Shown here one piece after another: positions 1 through 9,117 of a stretch of DNA of 64,000 nucleotides. Source of the DNA: Rhypophila decipiens (lineage: Eukaryota; Ascomycota; Sordariomycetes; Sordariales; Naviculisporaceae); contig MU858193.1 in the NCBI GenBank assembly GCA_033297075.1, forward strand, positions 8,811 through 72,810, given 5' to 3'. Under the pieces are notes generated by a model, which made no database searches, was not told the DNA's origin, and was given only the letters and a program-made list of their open reading frames with translations. Position numbers and translations under genes: made by a program. Numbering within the stretch: position 1 is the stretch's first letter; every line of letters begins with the position of its first letter.

Positions 1-76
1 GCCGCCCCCCCCCCCCCCCCCCCGCCCCCCCCCCCCGCCCCGCCCCCCGCCCCCGCCCCCCCCCCCCCCCCCCCCC
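1..76. repeat. Near-pure poly-C tract at the window edge
   Basis: Apart from a few G residues all 76 bases are C, after which ordinary sequence starts abruptly. It is not a fungal telomere (no CCCTAA units). It most resembles the edge of a contig, for example read-end homopolymer noise. Confidence 0.85.
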
Positions 77-570
77 AGCAAGAAGTTCTTGAAACCGGGT
101 AATGCGCGTGTGAGGAGATCTCGGAATTCTTTTGTCCAAGTCATACTGGCTTCTTGTAGGGCTCTTCTCCTATGCGTTGCCGTTTCGTTGGTCGAGACAA
201 ATCTGTTGTATCCTCGTCGCCCAAGGACCTCTGCCATTTCCGGCTAGCTCAACTTTAGATCTGAAACATCCGTACGCATCTCCAGCAGAAACCTGCAATA
301 AAGTCCTCCTACCTAGTAACACGACATTGCTGGTTGTTTTCATTGCCAACACAGATGTCCTGACCAGCGGACAAGATGCGTGACAACTCGTCTACGAAAA
401 ATTGGCAAACATCACACTGGGCGATGTATCACAATCACAAAACACCACAGCAAGTCTGGGCCAGTAATCTCCGCAAACTCCGCCGCTAGCAACAAAGTCC
501 GCAGTCCGCAAGTAAGATCCGCAAGGACAACAACCTATTCCGCGTCGTCATGAAACCCAGCGATTAAGAG
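77..570. other. Intergenic, no gene seen
   Basis: Only short reading frames without family resemblance or splice-linked partners are present. The last part is the promoter region of the SDR gene. Confidence 0.6.
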
Positions 571-577
571 TATAAAA
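571..577 (+). promoter_or_regulatory. TATA box of the SDR gene
   Basis: TATAAAA lies about 95 bp upstream of the ATG at 672, a normal distance for filamentous fungi. An out-of-frame ATG at 614 lies between the two and could act as an upstream ORF start. Confidence 0.55.
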
Positions 578-671
578 AGTACTATTAAAACGCCAGCCAT
601 CTGAAATCGTGCCATGTCATCGAGCAGTGATTCCTCGATATTTCTCGTCATCGCCATCATACCTACACGCC

Positions 672-1640
672 ATGGCTCCTCCTCCCAAAAAGCTCACAAT
701 CCTCATAACAGGCTGTTCCCCGGGCGGAATGGGCGCAGCCCTCGCAATCGCCTTCCACCGCCTAGGGCACCACGTCTTTGCCACGGCACGCAATCCATCC
801 AAGCTGGCCCCTCTCACCGAGCAAGGAATCCAGACTCTGGCCCTAGACATCACCTCCGAATCATCAATCACAGCGGCCGTAGCAACCGTTTCATCCTCTC
901 TCAAATCATTGTCACTCCCAGGCCTAAACATCCTGATAAACAACGCAGCAACATCCTACAGCATGCCCCTATCCGACGTCTCCATCCCCGACGCAAAGAA
1001 TCTATTCGAGACGAACCTATGGGGTCATCTGTCAGTGACAAAAGCCTTTCTTCCTCTCCTTTTACGATCCCTATCAGACACAGCACCGGGGGAGTTTCCA
1101 GGCGCAATAATCGTCAACCACACTTCAGTCGGGTCCATGGCAGCTTTACCCTTCCAAGGAATCTACAACGCCTCCAAAGCAGCACTAGCCATGATGAGCG
1201 AGACCATGCGCCTCGAGTTGGAAGGATGCTTCCCAGGCCTGAGGGTGATTGATCTCAAGACAGCGGGTGTAAAGACGAATATTATTGAGAATAACAACGT
1301 CAATTCTTCTTCTGGCAGTCAAGCCGGAGGTGATATTCTGCCAAAAGGGTCGATATATGACCCAGCGCGAGAAATTGTCAACAGGGCAATGAGCCAAGTT
1401 GACTTGAAAGATGGTATGAAGGTCACTGCGGAGGAATGGGCTGACGAGGTGGTTCTGCTGTTGTTGGGGAGGAATCCGCCTAGCGTGATTTGGAAAGGGG
1501 AGAGTGCGTTTATGGCGCGGTTGGCGGTTGGCTTGCCTCGGTTTGGAAATCACGGCGGGGGGTTGTTTGAGGGCTTCTTGAAGAAGATGACGGGTCTTGG
1601 TGAGGTTGAGAGGGTTATTAAGGAGTCTAGGGCTGGGTAG
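672..1640 (+). CDS. Short-chain dehydrogenase/reductase (AYR1-like)
   Basis: A 322-residue classical SDR, expected to reduce a carbonyl substrate with NAD(P)H. The Rossmann nucleotide-binding motif TGCSPGGMG is at residues 13-21, the NNAA motif at 90-93, the structural Asn at 115, and the catalytic Ser152, Tyr165 and Lys169 (YNASK) are all present, so the enzyme looks intact. Sequence style and length resemble the fungal 1-acyl-dihydroxyacetone-phosphate reductase AYR1 group, but the substrate cannot be read from the sequence. The reading frame is open further upstream only to a GTG at 609, so the ATG at 672 is taken as the start. The gene is intronless and convergent with the phosphoesterase gene 196 bp downstream. 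Confidence 0.88.
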   Translation: MAPPPKKLTILITGCSPGGMGAALAIAFHRLGHHVFATARNPSKLAPLTEQGIQTLALDITSESSITAAVATVSSSLKSLSLPGLNILINNAATSYSMPLSDVSIPDAKNLFETNLWGHLSVTKAFLPLLLRSLSDTAPGEFPGAIIVNHTSVGSMAALPFQGIYNASKAALAMMSETMRLELEGCFPGLRVIDLKTAGVKTNIIENNNVNSSSGSQAGGDILPKGSIYDPAREIVNRAMSQVDLKDGMKVTAEEWADEVVLLLLGRNPPSVIWKGESAFMARLAVGLPRFGNHGGGLFEGFLKKMTGLGEVERVIKESRAG

Positions 1641-1836
1641 GCAAGATATCGTGGCGTGGTTTCTTGTTCAAGCTTTGTATCAGACTATTGATCGTTTATT
1701 TTGGTTTTCCTTGTATCAGTTTGTTTGGCTTCGGGTGCTTTAGCGGCTGTTGGAGTAGGTCACCCTATTAGTTCTTGAGTGACATCCCAACAACTCTGTG
1801 ACAATCAAGCTCAGTCCCGTAGCTTGTCACCTCGCT

Positions 1837-2649
1837 TCAGATTCCCACCGTCTTCCCCACATCGAAACCCTCACTCTGAGAAAAGTAATATCCCCTCTGA
1901 TTCGCCACAACCCTCAGCGGTCCGACGCCATCCTCACGGTCGACCACGAAATCACAGTTGTAATGTGTATGCCCAAAAGCCCAAAGTTTAACATTGCCGC
2001 TCCTGAAGCACTTCTCTTTGGACAGGTCTGTCGAGAAGGCACTCGTGATGCTACTGCCGGCATGTCTTGGCTCGATAGCACGAGCGTCCTTGGTTGGACT
2101 CCAGTGTGAGAAGATGAATATCTTGGCGTCGGATCCCTCGAGGTCGGCGACCTGTGCATTCAGCCAGGTGAGATCACGTTTGTGCATCTCGTTGTGGGCG
2201 TCCACGTCCCACTTGTCGGTCTGGTAAAAGTCGTTGAGGCCCATGCTGACTGCCATGTGACTTTCGGGTGGGACGTGGGAAAAGAGACAAACTCCTAGGA
2301 CGATGGTGTTGGAATCCGGGAGGCGCAAGACACGCCGGTCGAGCAGGACGAACTCGCCGAGGGAGGGGTCTTTGGGTTCGGTACTACGCAACTGTAGCTG
2401 GAAAGCATGTAGGATGTCCAGGGTTGCGGGCCAGCTGGAGTGGTACGCCTCATGGTTGCCGGGAACGAACATGACGGTGCGGAATTGGCCTAGTTGGCGG
2501 GTTAGGAAGGCGAGGAATTCATCTTTGTGTGCGGCGACGTTGCCGATGTCGCCAAGGAGGGCGAGGTGCGGCGCCTTCGGCTCAATCTCGAAGATGTCGT
2601 ATGCTTTGCCAACCTCCAGGTGCAGGTCTGAGAGGATTTGGATAGCCAT
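1837..2649 (-). CDS. Calcineurin-like metallophosphoesterase
   Basis: A 270-residue intronless protein carrying the five metal-binding blocks of the calcineurin-like phosphoesterase fold in order: SDLHLE (DxH) at residues 7-12, GDIGN near 34, GNHEAY near 64, FSHWSP and GHTHYN in the C-terminal half. These bind two metal ions and hydrolyse phosphomonoester or phosphodiester bonds. No signal peptide or membrane segment is seen, so a cytosolic enzyme is likely. The ATG at 2649 immediately precedes the first block. Substrate is unknown; related fungal proteins are annotated only as Ser/Thr phosphatase-family or metallophosphoesterase-domain proteins. Confidence 0.88.
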   Translation of the reverse strand: MAIQILSDLHLEVGKAYDIFEIEPKAPHLALLGDIGNVAAHKDEFLAFLTRQLGQFRTVMFVPGNHEAYHSSWPATLDILHAFQLQLRSTEPKDPSLGEFVLLDRRVLRLPDSNTIVLGVCLFSHVPPESHMAVSMGLNDFYQTDKWDVDAHNEMHKRDLTWLNAQVADLEGSDAKIFIFSHWSPTKDARAIEPRHAGSSITSAFSTDLSKEKCFRSGNVKLWAFGHTHYNCDFVVDREDGVGPLRVVANQRGYYFSQSEGFDVGKTVGI

Positions 2650-2868
2650 TATGGGGTGTTTCTGGGGGTTGAGATTGTGAAATGGGGCTTGACGAGTTGA
2701 GGCCGTTCGTGGAAGATAAGTGAGTTGTCACTGTGGATGTGAGGTGGTTGCCTAGAGGTATGTACATAGCTGAAAGTCATACCGCCCCGCACTTGTAGGG
2801 TAACGACCGGAACACCTGTAATACTTCTAACTTTACTGATGATGACGCTAGGATTAAGCCATCGATTA

Positions 2869-3310
2869 TGGCGCTACAGTTGGGTCAATAGGCCAATCGT
2901 ACAAAAACCCCTGCACCCCACCCATTAAAACGTCCGTACACACTACTACCACCAACATCAATATCATTGATTATCAAGACTAACTATGACTGGATTGACT
3001 GGATTGACTAGATTGACTGTATTGACTGTATTGACTGGATTGACTGGCTTGAATGGATTGACTGGATTGACTGGATTGACTGGATTTGACTGACTGGATT
3101 CGACTGACTGGATTCGACTGACTGGATTCGACTGACTGGATTCGACTGACTGGATTCGACTGACTGGATTCGACTGACTGGATTCGACTGACTGGCAGAC
3201 TGGATGTTGATGTTGGTGGTGGTGGTGGTGGTGGTGGTGTGTATGGAGGGTTTTATATGGGGTGGTAGGGGTTTTTGTACGATTGGCCAACTGACCTACC
3301 TGTAGCGCCA
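2869..3310. mobile_element. MITE-like element, 53-bp TIRs, TA target duplication
   Basis: A 442-bp non-coding element. Its two ends (2869-2921 and the complement of 3258-3310) are inverted repeats agreeing at about 46 of 53 positions. They include an uninterrupted 22-bp match and the identical outer 11 bases TGGCGCTACAG. TA dinucleotides at 2867-2868 and 3311-3312 flank it directly, as for Tc1/mariner-type insertions. The interior is filled by 9-bp and 14-bp tandem repeats and a GGT tract, with no transposase, so it would be mobilised only in trans. Confidence 0.8.
2993..3194. repeat. Compound minisatellite (9-bp then 14-bp units)
   Basis: Ten units of the 9-mer GATTGACTG (some with one or two changes) run from 2993 to 3082. 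Eight units of the 14-mer GATTCGACTGACTG follow from 3083 to 3194, the last seven of them identical. The 14-mer looks like the 9-mer plus an inserted CGACT-type duplication. A (GGT)n tract follows at about 3213-3239. The whole array sits inside the MITE. Confidence 0.95.
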
Positions 3311-3444
3311 TAATAGATTACGGCAAACATCACCACTCCCGCCGCTTCGAGTACCCCAACAGACGGAGCTCTCCCTGCTAGCACATGATTTACAACATTG
3401 CTTTTGGCAGCCGAAGTTGCGGTCATCCCGGTTGGAAGCACCAT
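3253..3444 (-). CDS. Possible small single-TM protein ending in the MITE
   Basis: A 63-codon ORF opening with ATG in a strong context (GCCATGG). About 43 residues come from unique DNA and include a hydrophobic stretch (GVVMFAVIYYGA) typical of small single-span membrane proteins. The reading frame then enters the right terminal inverted repeat of the MITE, which supplies the last ~18 residues and the stop codon. I do not recognise a family. It could be a short real gene whose 3' end was replaced, or chance. Confidence 0.25.
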   Translation of the reverse strand: MVLPTGMTATSAAKSNVVNHVLAGRAPSVGVLEAAGVVMFAVIYYGATGRSVGQSYKNPYHPI

Positions 3445-3663
3445 GGCTGGTCTGCTCTTATTCGCGTTGCGAACAGCTTTTGCTATCTTGTGGAAAAGAG
3501 ACCAACCTCAAAGGGTCTAGAGCATGAGCATCAGACACGAGCTGATCAAACCGCAGTGGGAGACAATCAGGGTCAATACCCAGGAGAGCTGAGCTATACG
3601 GAGACGGTGTGATACAAGAGATCGGTGCCGCTCGTTAATGAATAATGGCAGGACATGCTATTA

Positions 3664-4916
3664 TCAGTCGTCGGTAAAGTAATACCCCAAGTCGAGCCCA
3701 CCATACGGCTCCGTACTGGAAATTCCCCCCTTTTCCTTTTCGTTGCCATTTTCCTTCATCTGGCTTGAGGTGCAGGCAGACCTAGTAATCCTCACCGAGA
3801 TATCAGCCCCCAAAACCGGGACACGGAATCCCCAGTTCAACCTTTTATTAGTAATGACTCCCCATGCCCATGCCCATTCCTTGTTCTGTTTCCTAATATC
3901 TGGCACCTGCCCCCTGGCAGTTATAAGCTTCGTGATGGAGAATTCCTCTCTCCCATTCAAGTACCAATCCAGGACCCAGAACCGCCACTCTTGCAGCACA
4001 AATGTCGAATTCTCGTCAATACTGCTCGGATCAGTCCGGAATGCATACCACAGCTTGAGAATGTCCGTTTGTAGCGTCTCGATTCGGTATGCTCGATACC
4101 AGCGCCATAGGTAGGGCGCTGTGAATACCGTTATTGGAATCAGGCTTATCAAGCATAAAATGAGGAGGATTATATAGAGGAAGGATAGTTTCTCTGTGTA
4201 GAGTAGTATGGATGATAGGAGGCATGATAATGTCCTGTGGCATCAACACAATGTTAGTATTATGCTGTCTTGGTCTTGAACAAGGCCGAGATGGCTGTAT
4301 GTGCAGTGGAAATGGGGAAGCATTAAGTTGGGTTGCGCACCACAAGTTGACAGCATCATTCCAAGATGGCCTCCAGTGTGCCCAAAACAATTCGATGTTG
4401 TCGTCTTGCCCGTGAATATCGAGCATGGTAGCGGGCAAGGTCTTTTGCGTGTGTGACATGATGGCAAGCAGCGACTCGAGGTGTGTGATGGCGTCGTTAA
4501 TCTCCAGTTGGATTTCGTTTTCCAGAACGACTGCATGTTTCAGCATGTTAGTATGTTTTAAAACCTTGGTAGAGCTTGAAGGTATTACCTTGCGACAACA
4601 TGGGATCATCATCATCAAGCTCTTCGCCTGGATATACAGTCGCCTTCTCACGCACAGCGAGATATCGTTCCGAAAAGTATTGCGCAAATGTCCTCTCTTG
4701 GCTGAACCGTTGCCATAATTGTTGAGCATCGAGCTTGCAAAGCTCTTGTGCTAATTCGTTCTGCTCCTCGATGTGCGGGCGGTGTTTGGATTTGGGTGGC
4801 GGATTGGTAGGATGGTTTGGCGCATATCTCGCCATTCGTTGGCGCCACGTTTCTTTGCTTTCTGGTTCGGGGTTTGTTGGCATTGGTGGGGGTTTGATGC
4901 CCGGAGAATTTGTCAT
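3664..4916 (-). CDS. Hypothetical membrane protein, three exons
   Basis: Exons 4916-4589, 4530-4341 and 4234-3664 join in frame to 362 residues. Intron 1 (58 bp) has donor GTAATA and a perfect TACTAAC branch site; intron 2 (106 bp) has donor GTGCGC and ATACTAAC. The protein begins with a proline-rich, charged stretch, followed by a helical glutamate/glutamine-rich part (residues ~40-130). A hydrophobic double segment follows (~175-215: LSCLLSSILLY and LYIILLILCLISLIPITVF), then a soluble C-terminal half rich in Trp (FVLQEWRFWVLDWYLNG, EWAWAWGVITNKRLNWG). I do not recognise the family; a role in an internal membrane is only inference. The ATG at 4916 could be preceded by further in-frame sequence. 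Confidence 0.65.
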
Positions 4917-5456
4917 TCGAGGTGTTGCCCATGGGTTGGGTGGCCAGGAAGGTGAATCTAAGAGAATGATGATAATATGCTAGGATAATGTCCAATTTGG
5001 CGTGTATTGTCTTTGCGCGTCAGGTAGAAGAAGGTCATGATTGCTTCACCAAACTTTTGTCGAATCTAATCTCAAATGAAGAAGTTCAAACAAGCAGAGA
5101 AGCTCATCGCTATAATTATATCCGGGTCAAAGACGCTCTTTGTTAATTCTCACTGCAAGGATGTCTCACCTGGCTAGCTTTCCTTTGTCTGGGTGAATGT
5201 TGCCCCTTTCTTGTATTATGTCAGCAGCTCTTTGGCGATGCATCTCGGGCTCTCCCGTAGCATTGTATTGATGGCTCATCATCAGTCAAGTGAATTCAGT
5301 GATGTAAGTGGGAATCTTTGGGTATGCCATTATGCTATGTACCGCCTATACCTCCCCACCCCCTCCTATGCTCCAAGTCAATGACAAAGAAGGCCGGGTC
5401 CTTCTCGATCTTGACCATGTTAAGGGTCCCCGGGCAAGTAACAGCTAGGTGACCAT
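4917..5456. other. Intergenic, no gene seen
   Basis: Upstream region of the spliced membrane protein gene and 3' flank of the AA9 gene. No supported ORF, RNA or repeat was found. Confidence 0.55.
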
Positions 5457-6420
5457 CTATTTCACACACTGCGAATACCAATCATTAGAGACCTTGCAAG
5501 ACCCCTCAGCGCACCTCGTAGGTCCAGTCCAACCCTGTCCACCGCACTGTCCCCAAAGCGGCGCCGTACCACCGTTGTTGCTTCCACCGCCATTACCAGG
5601 GTTGCTAGGGGCAGGGTTGCTAGGCTGCGAGCTACCGCCTCCATTACCGCCAGTCCAGACGGTATGCTTGCCGATGTTGGTGTAGGGATATCTCGGGACG
5701 CCGTAGATAAAGAAGCGCAGAGCCGGGTCGTTGGAGTCGTAGAGACCGGGGATCTTGACCATCGGACCGGGGCGACCTTGGCCGTTACCGCCGACTTCGA
5801 TCTGTGCGCATTCGTAGTAGAACTCGGTGTGGCCGTCCTTTGCGCCGTGCAGGGCGATGTGCTCAATGCGGACGAGGTACTGGCCGGGGGGCGTGTCGTT
5901 GGGGATACGGAAGGTGATGGTTGATTTGTCCCACGTGCACCAGTCCTTGTCGTCCTTTTTTGCCACAATATTAGAAATGGGCTGTGGATGTTGAGGTGGA
6001 AGGAGGTCGACTTACAAGATACTGTCCAGGAGCCTTGCAGATGATCATCTGGTGGACCTTGAACCAATCGCCATCACCGCGGTACTGGCGAACATCACCG
6101 GGGGCCTTGGACATGTGGATAGTCAAAGGACCGGGATGCTGCATCGTGGCGTAATACCAGAGCTGGAAGCCAATCTCGTCGCCGGGCATGACCTTGGCGA
6201 CCTTGGTGCGGCCGGCGTTGTTGAACGAGCCCGAGTTGCAGCGGAAGTCGTCGCTGGGCGTGATGAACTGCTTGGTGGGCATGATGCCGTTGCTGTTCTC
6301 GCGGACGTACTCCCAGTCGCCCGAGAGCTTGCCGTTGTGCAGGAACTTGGAGAAGCGGTAGTGGGCCTCGGCGCCGGAGGCGAGGAGGGCACCCAGGAGG
6401 GCGCTGGTCGAGAACTTCAT
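5457..6420 (-). CDS. AA9 lytic polysaccharide monooxygenase with CBM1
   Basis: Exons 6420-6016 and 5954-5457, separated by a 61-bp intron (GTAAGT donor, CTAAT branch), encode 300 residues. A signal peptide (residues 1-19) is followed directly by His20, which becomes the N-terminal copper ligand of the mature enzyme. His95 ([11 protein letters not shown]) and the Tyr of EFYYECAQ (~181-182) complete the copper site. A Gly/Ser/Asn/Pro linker leads to a C-terminal cellulose-binding CBM1 ([11 protein letters not shown], four cysteines). AA9 enzymes oxidatively cleave cellulose or related beta-glucans outside the cell using O2 or H2O2 and an electron donor. A nearer acceptor at 5982 would leave a 34-bp intron and was judged too short. 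Confidence 0.93.
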
Positions 6421-6528
6421 GGTGAAGACGAAATGGCGAGAACCGAGGGAGTGGGAACGAGAGGAGGAGGAGAGGATGCTCTGGTTTCTCAGGATTCAAT
6501 ATTTATTACGATCCGGGGGTGCTTGTGC

Positions 6529-6535
6529 CTTTATA
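6529..6535 (-). promoter_or_regulatory. TATA box of the AA9 gene
   Basis: TATAAAG on the minus strand about 110 bp upstream of the ATG at 6420. Confidence 0.5.
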
Positions 6536-9022
6536 CTCGTTGAGCGGCATGACCATGGCGTCCGTCGAGGATGATACTATGTCCTTGCGTACTGATCCAG
6601 GATGTTGACCCATGTTCATGTCCAAATTGCATCTCGTGTGTACTCGTGCCTTGCTTCTCTCATGATCCTTACCAGTCACCGCTGTCGCATTATGTGGAGG
6701 TGGATATGTCATGGGCGGATGATAGAGCTGATGGTCCGTTTCGCCAAGCCCTACGTTCATCAGCTGGTAACCGTCGGATGCCAGCCATGGAACCCCAGAT
6801 CAACTGTTTGGATGGAGAATCCGGGGCTTAGAATCAGATTTTCATAGGCGCGCCTGCGAGGCGAGATTGGCGAGCCTGTCCATATTGCACTTGGCGCCTT
6901 ATTCCCATTGCTGGGAAATCCAAGCACGGTCGTAATGAGGTCAAGAGCGGCGTTGCGAGCCTCCGAGTGCCAGGAACAGTTTTCAGCACCGGCGTTTACG
7001 GCGAGACAGACCTCTTGGCGGCGCCAAGCCGATCGGATCCCCCGTTGAGACCTTCAAAGTCTGGAAGCGAGCCGAAGCCAAGGAATCCCCGGGTCCACCT
7101 CCGCTTCGACCCGGAGAGGGCGGCATAAAGGGGCGAAATCACGACCGGGTTCAACGGTCTTTGTGAATCGGGAAGGCATAAAGAGCTAATATGAGGCTCT
7201 AAGATAGTCTGTTATTATTCTGAAACATTTGTAACGGGAAATCTGGTATATATAGCAGCTTATTCAACCTTGTGCTAAACGGGTCGTCATTGAGGAAGCT
7301 ACCAGTTGTGTTAGTCTGGAACGGTGATTGGCCGCCCTGTAAATTTCGGCGCTAGCAGAGAGACAAAAGACAAAAGCAGTACGGGGTCGCCCCCGTTTGA
7401 CGTTACACCCAACCCCGTCCGGAGCTACGCAAACCGCTGCGAGCGATAGATAACCGGGGCCCAGCTACGTCGGTACCAAACATCCAAGTCCGGCAGTTGA
7501 GATGGTGGTGGTTTTCTCCTAACGACAAGTGCTCAAAGCAGAAGCTGTTTCATTCTAATTGGATGCTAACCAGGTTGGCCGTTGGGAATCGATGTTTGTA
7601 CTGCAACCGTCGGGACGAAACTCCACCAACACTGCCTACCAGGCATCTGGATTCCATTTTTCTGCAGATAATCCGATCAACGGTTCACAACGCCACTGTT
7701 CCCCAGCTCGCTTGAGCTCGTCTCCGTATACCTGCATTCGTTTCCCCCTTTTGGTGTTGAACAGACATTTGGTGAAATCCGGGACCGTCGTGGAGACAGG
7801 TGACAGGTGGCAGTCACACTGTACTACGGTTACAGTCCAGTGCCGCGGCAGTGCCTGTGTCTCTGATATTGCCTGGATTCCTGGGATGGATCACTGGGAG
7901 CCACGGAAACTGCGGGCTTGTCTGTCCTAACCGTCAAGGAGAATACTTAGCTAAGAGACCTCTTCTCATATTGTAAGCCACATCCTCATTGTTAATTTGC
8001 CGACCTCATTTGCCGATCCTGAAAATTTTGGTGTTAGCAGCAAGATGAAGTTATATCTGGACACGGTAAGAGGTGCGCGAATGTTATTTTCCGCACGGAG
8101 AATTTGTGCACGATGCGGAACGATCAGACTCGTCATGGTGGTTGTGTTAGGATCTCACGGTAGCGACAACAGCCTGTGCCATGTGAAGGCAGGACAAAGC
8201 CGAACTGCAGGATCAACAATTCCCCGTCATGGTGAGAGACCGTCGGAACTGATCTTCGCTCGAGAGCCAAAGCAGCGACGCCGTGCCGGAAAACTTGCCA
8301 GCGTCTTGGCTCTATTGGAATAGAAGCAGCAAGCCAGCCAAGTTAGATCAGCAATACCGCACCACTCGTACAGTCATACGCCTCCCGGCCCGTGTACCGG
8401 CGCAAAGGTTAAAGATAGAATGGTACTGCTAACGCCCGCGTGAAAAAAGACATCTGTGCATCGGTTCATTGCCATTGAGCATTTGCAGCTTGGGACACAT
8501 TCCAAGCCTCCAGTGACTCTTACTCGAGCAAGTCTCGAGACAGAACACAATAAGACATGAAACACCAAATAAGCCTTTGTCCTGATCTTGTGACACTTGG
8601 ATCGAAAGCACGCACCTTCATAGCCAAGTCTTGTCAATGAGATGGATTGCTCCTTGCGGTACCAAGAGATGTCGTGGACAAAGGATCTTTGCCAGGGGAT
8701 ACTAATTTTGCGCCCAATGGAGTAAGGAGACATGTGTTGAACAAAGAACCGCTTTGGTGATCGTCAGGTACTCCCGCGACGGGCATGCGTCTGTCCATTG
8801 TTGAACCGGGAGATGACAGCATCGTCCCATTGTCCGACGCAAACTCGATCATCATGCTTCACATGGAGAATAGGAGATAGGAAAGTTCCGTGCACGCAAG
8901 TTCCGTGTACTTATTCAGTTGATCTCGAGACTTGTTGATCGCGCCTTCCTCTCGGTGCGAGGTTCTTTCCCTCTTAATTCTAGATGTTCCCTCATATGTG
9001 CGGTCTTGGGTCTTCGCTCTTT
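6536..9022. other. 2.5-kb gene-poor stretch
   Basis: No ORF with family features. The part from about 6850 to 7450 has alternating GC-rich segments, a TATATATA at ~7250 and a composition unlike the neighbouring promoters. It could be a decayed LTR, but no second copy or clear TG...CA ends were found. The rest shows nothing recognisable. Confidence 0.5.
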
Positions 9023-9054
9023 GCCCAATATTATATCCGCCCAATATTATATCC
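9023..9054 (+). promoter_or_regulatory. Tandem 16-bp duplication with two CCAAT boxes
   Basis: The 16-mer GCCCAATATTATATCC occurs twice without a gap, 64-95 bp upstream of the ATG at 9118. Each copy has a CCAAT box and a TATA-like core. In ascomycetes CCAAT is bound by the CBC/Hap complex, which with HapX controls iron genes. That connection fits the ferric-reductase-like gene downstream but is inference. Confidence 0.55.
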
Positions 9055-9117
9055 CTTGAAAGACATGATCAAGACACTGCCGAATCCAAACCTGCAAGCG
9101 CTTCAACCTCAATAGCA

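Noticed and set aside
1..76. Telomere
   Set aside because: No CCCTAA/TTAGGG units; the tract is C with sparse G.
609..671. N-terminal extension of the SDR frame
   Set aside because: The frame opens with GTG and no in-frame ATG exists before 672, so these codons are leader sequence.
2993..3194. CRISPR-like array
   Set aside because: Units are contiguous tandem repeats of 9 and 14 bp without unique spacers, in a eukaryotic genome.
2964..3311. 115-codon minus-strand ORF with a His run and repeated SVESSQSNPVSRIQ units
   Set aside because: It is only the translation of the MITE inverted repeat, GGT tract and minisatellites, with no independent evidence of coding.
6850..7450. Solo LTR of a retrotransposon
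   Set aside because: Composition and a TATA-like stretch are suggestive, but no second copy, TG...CA ends or target duplication could be found.
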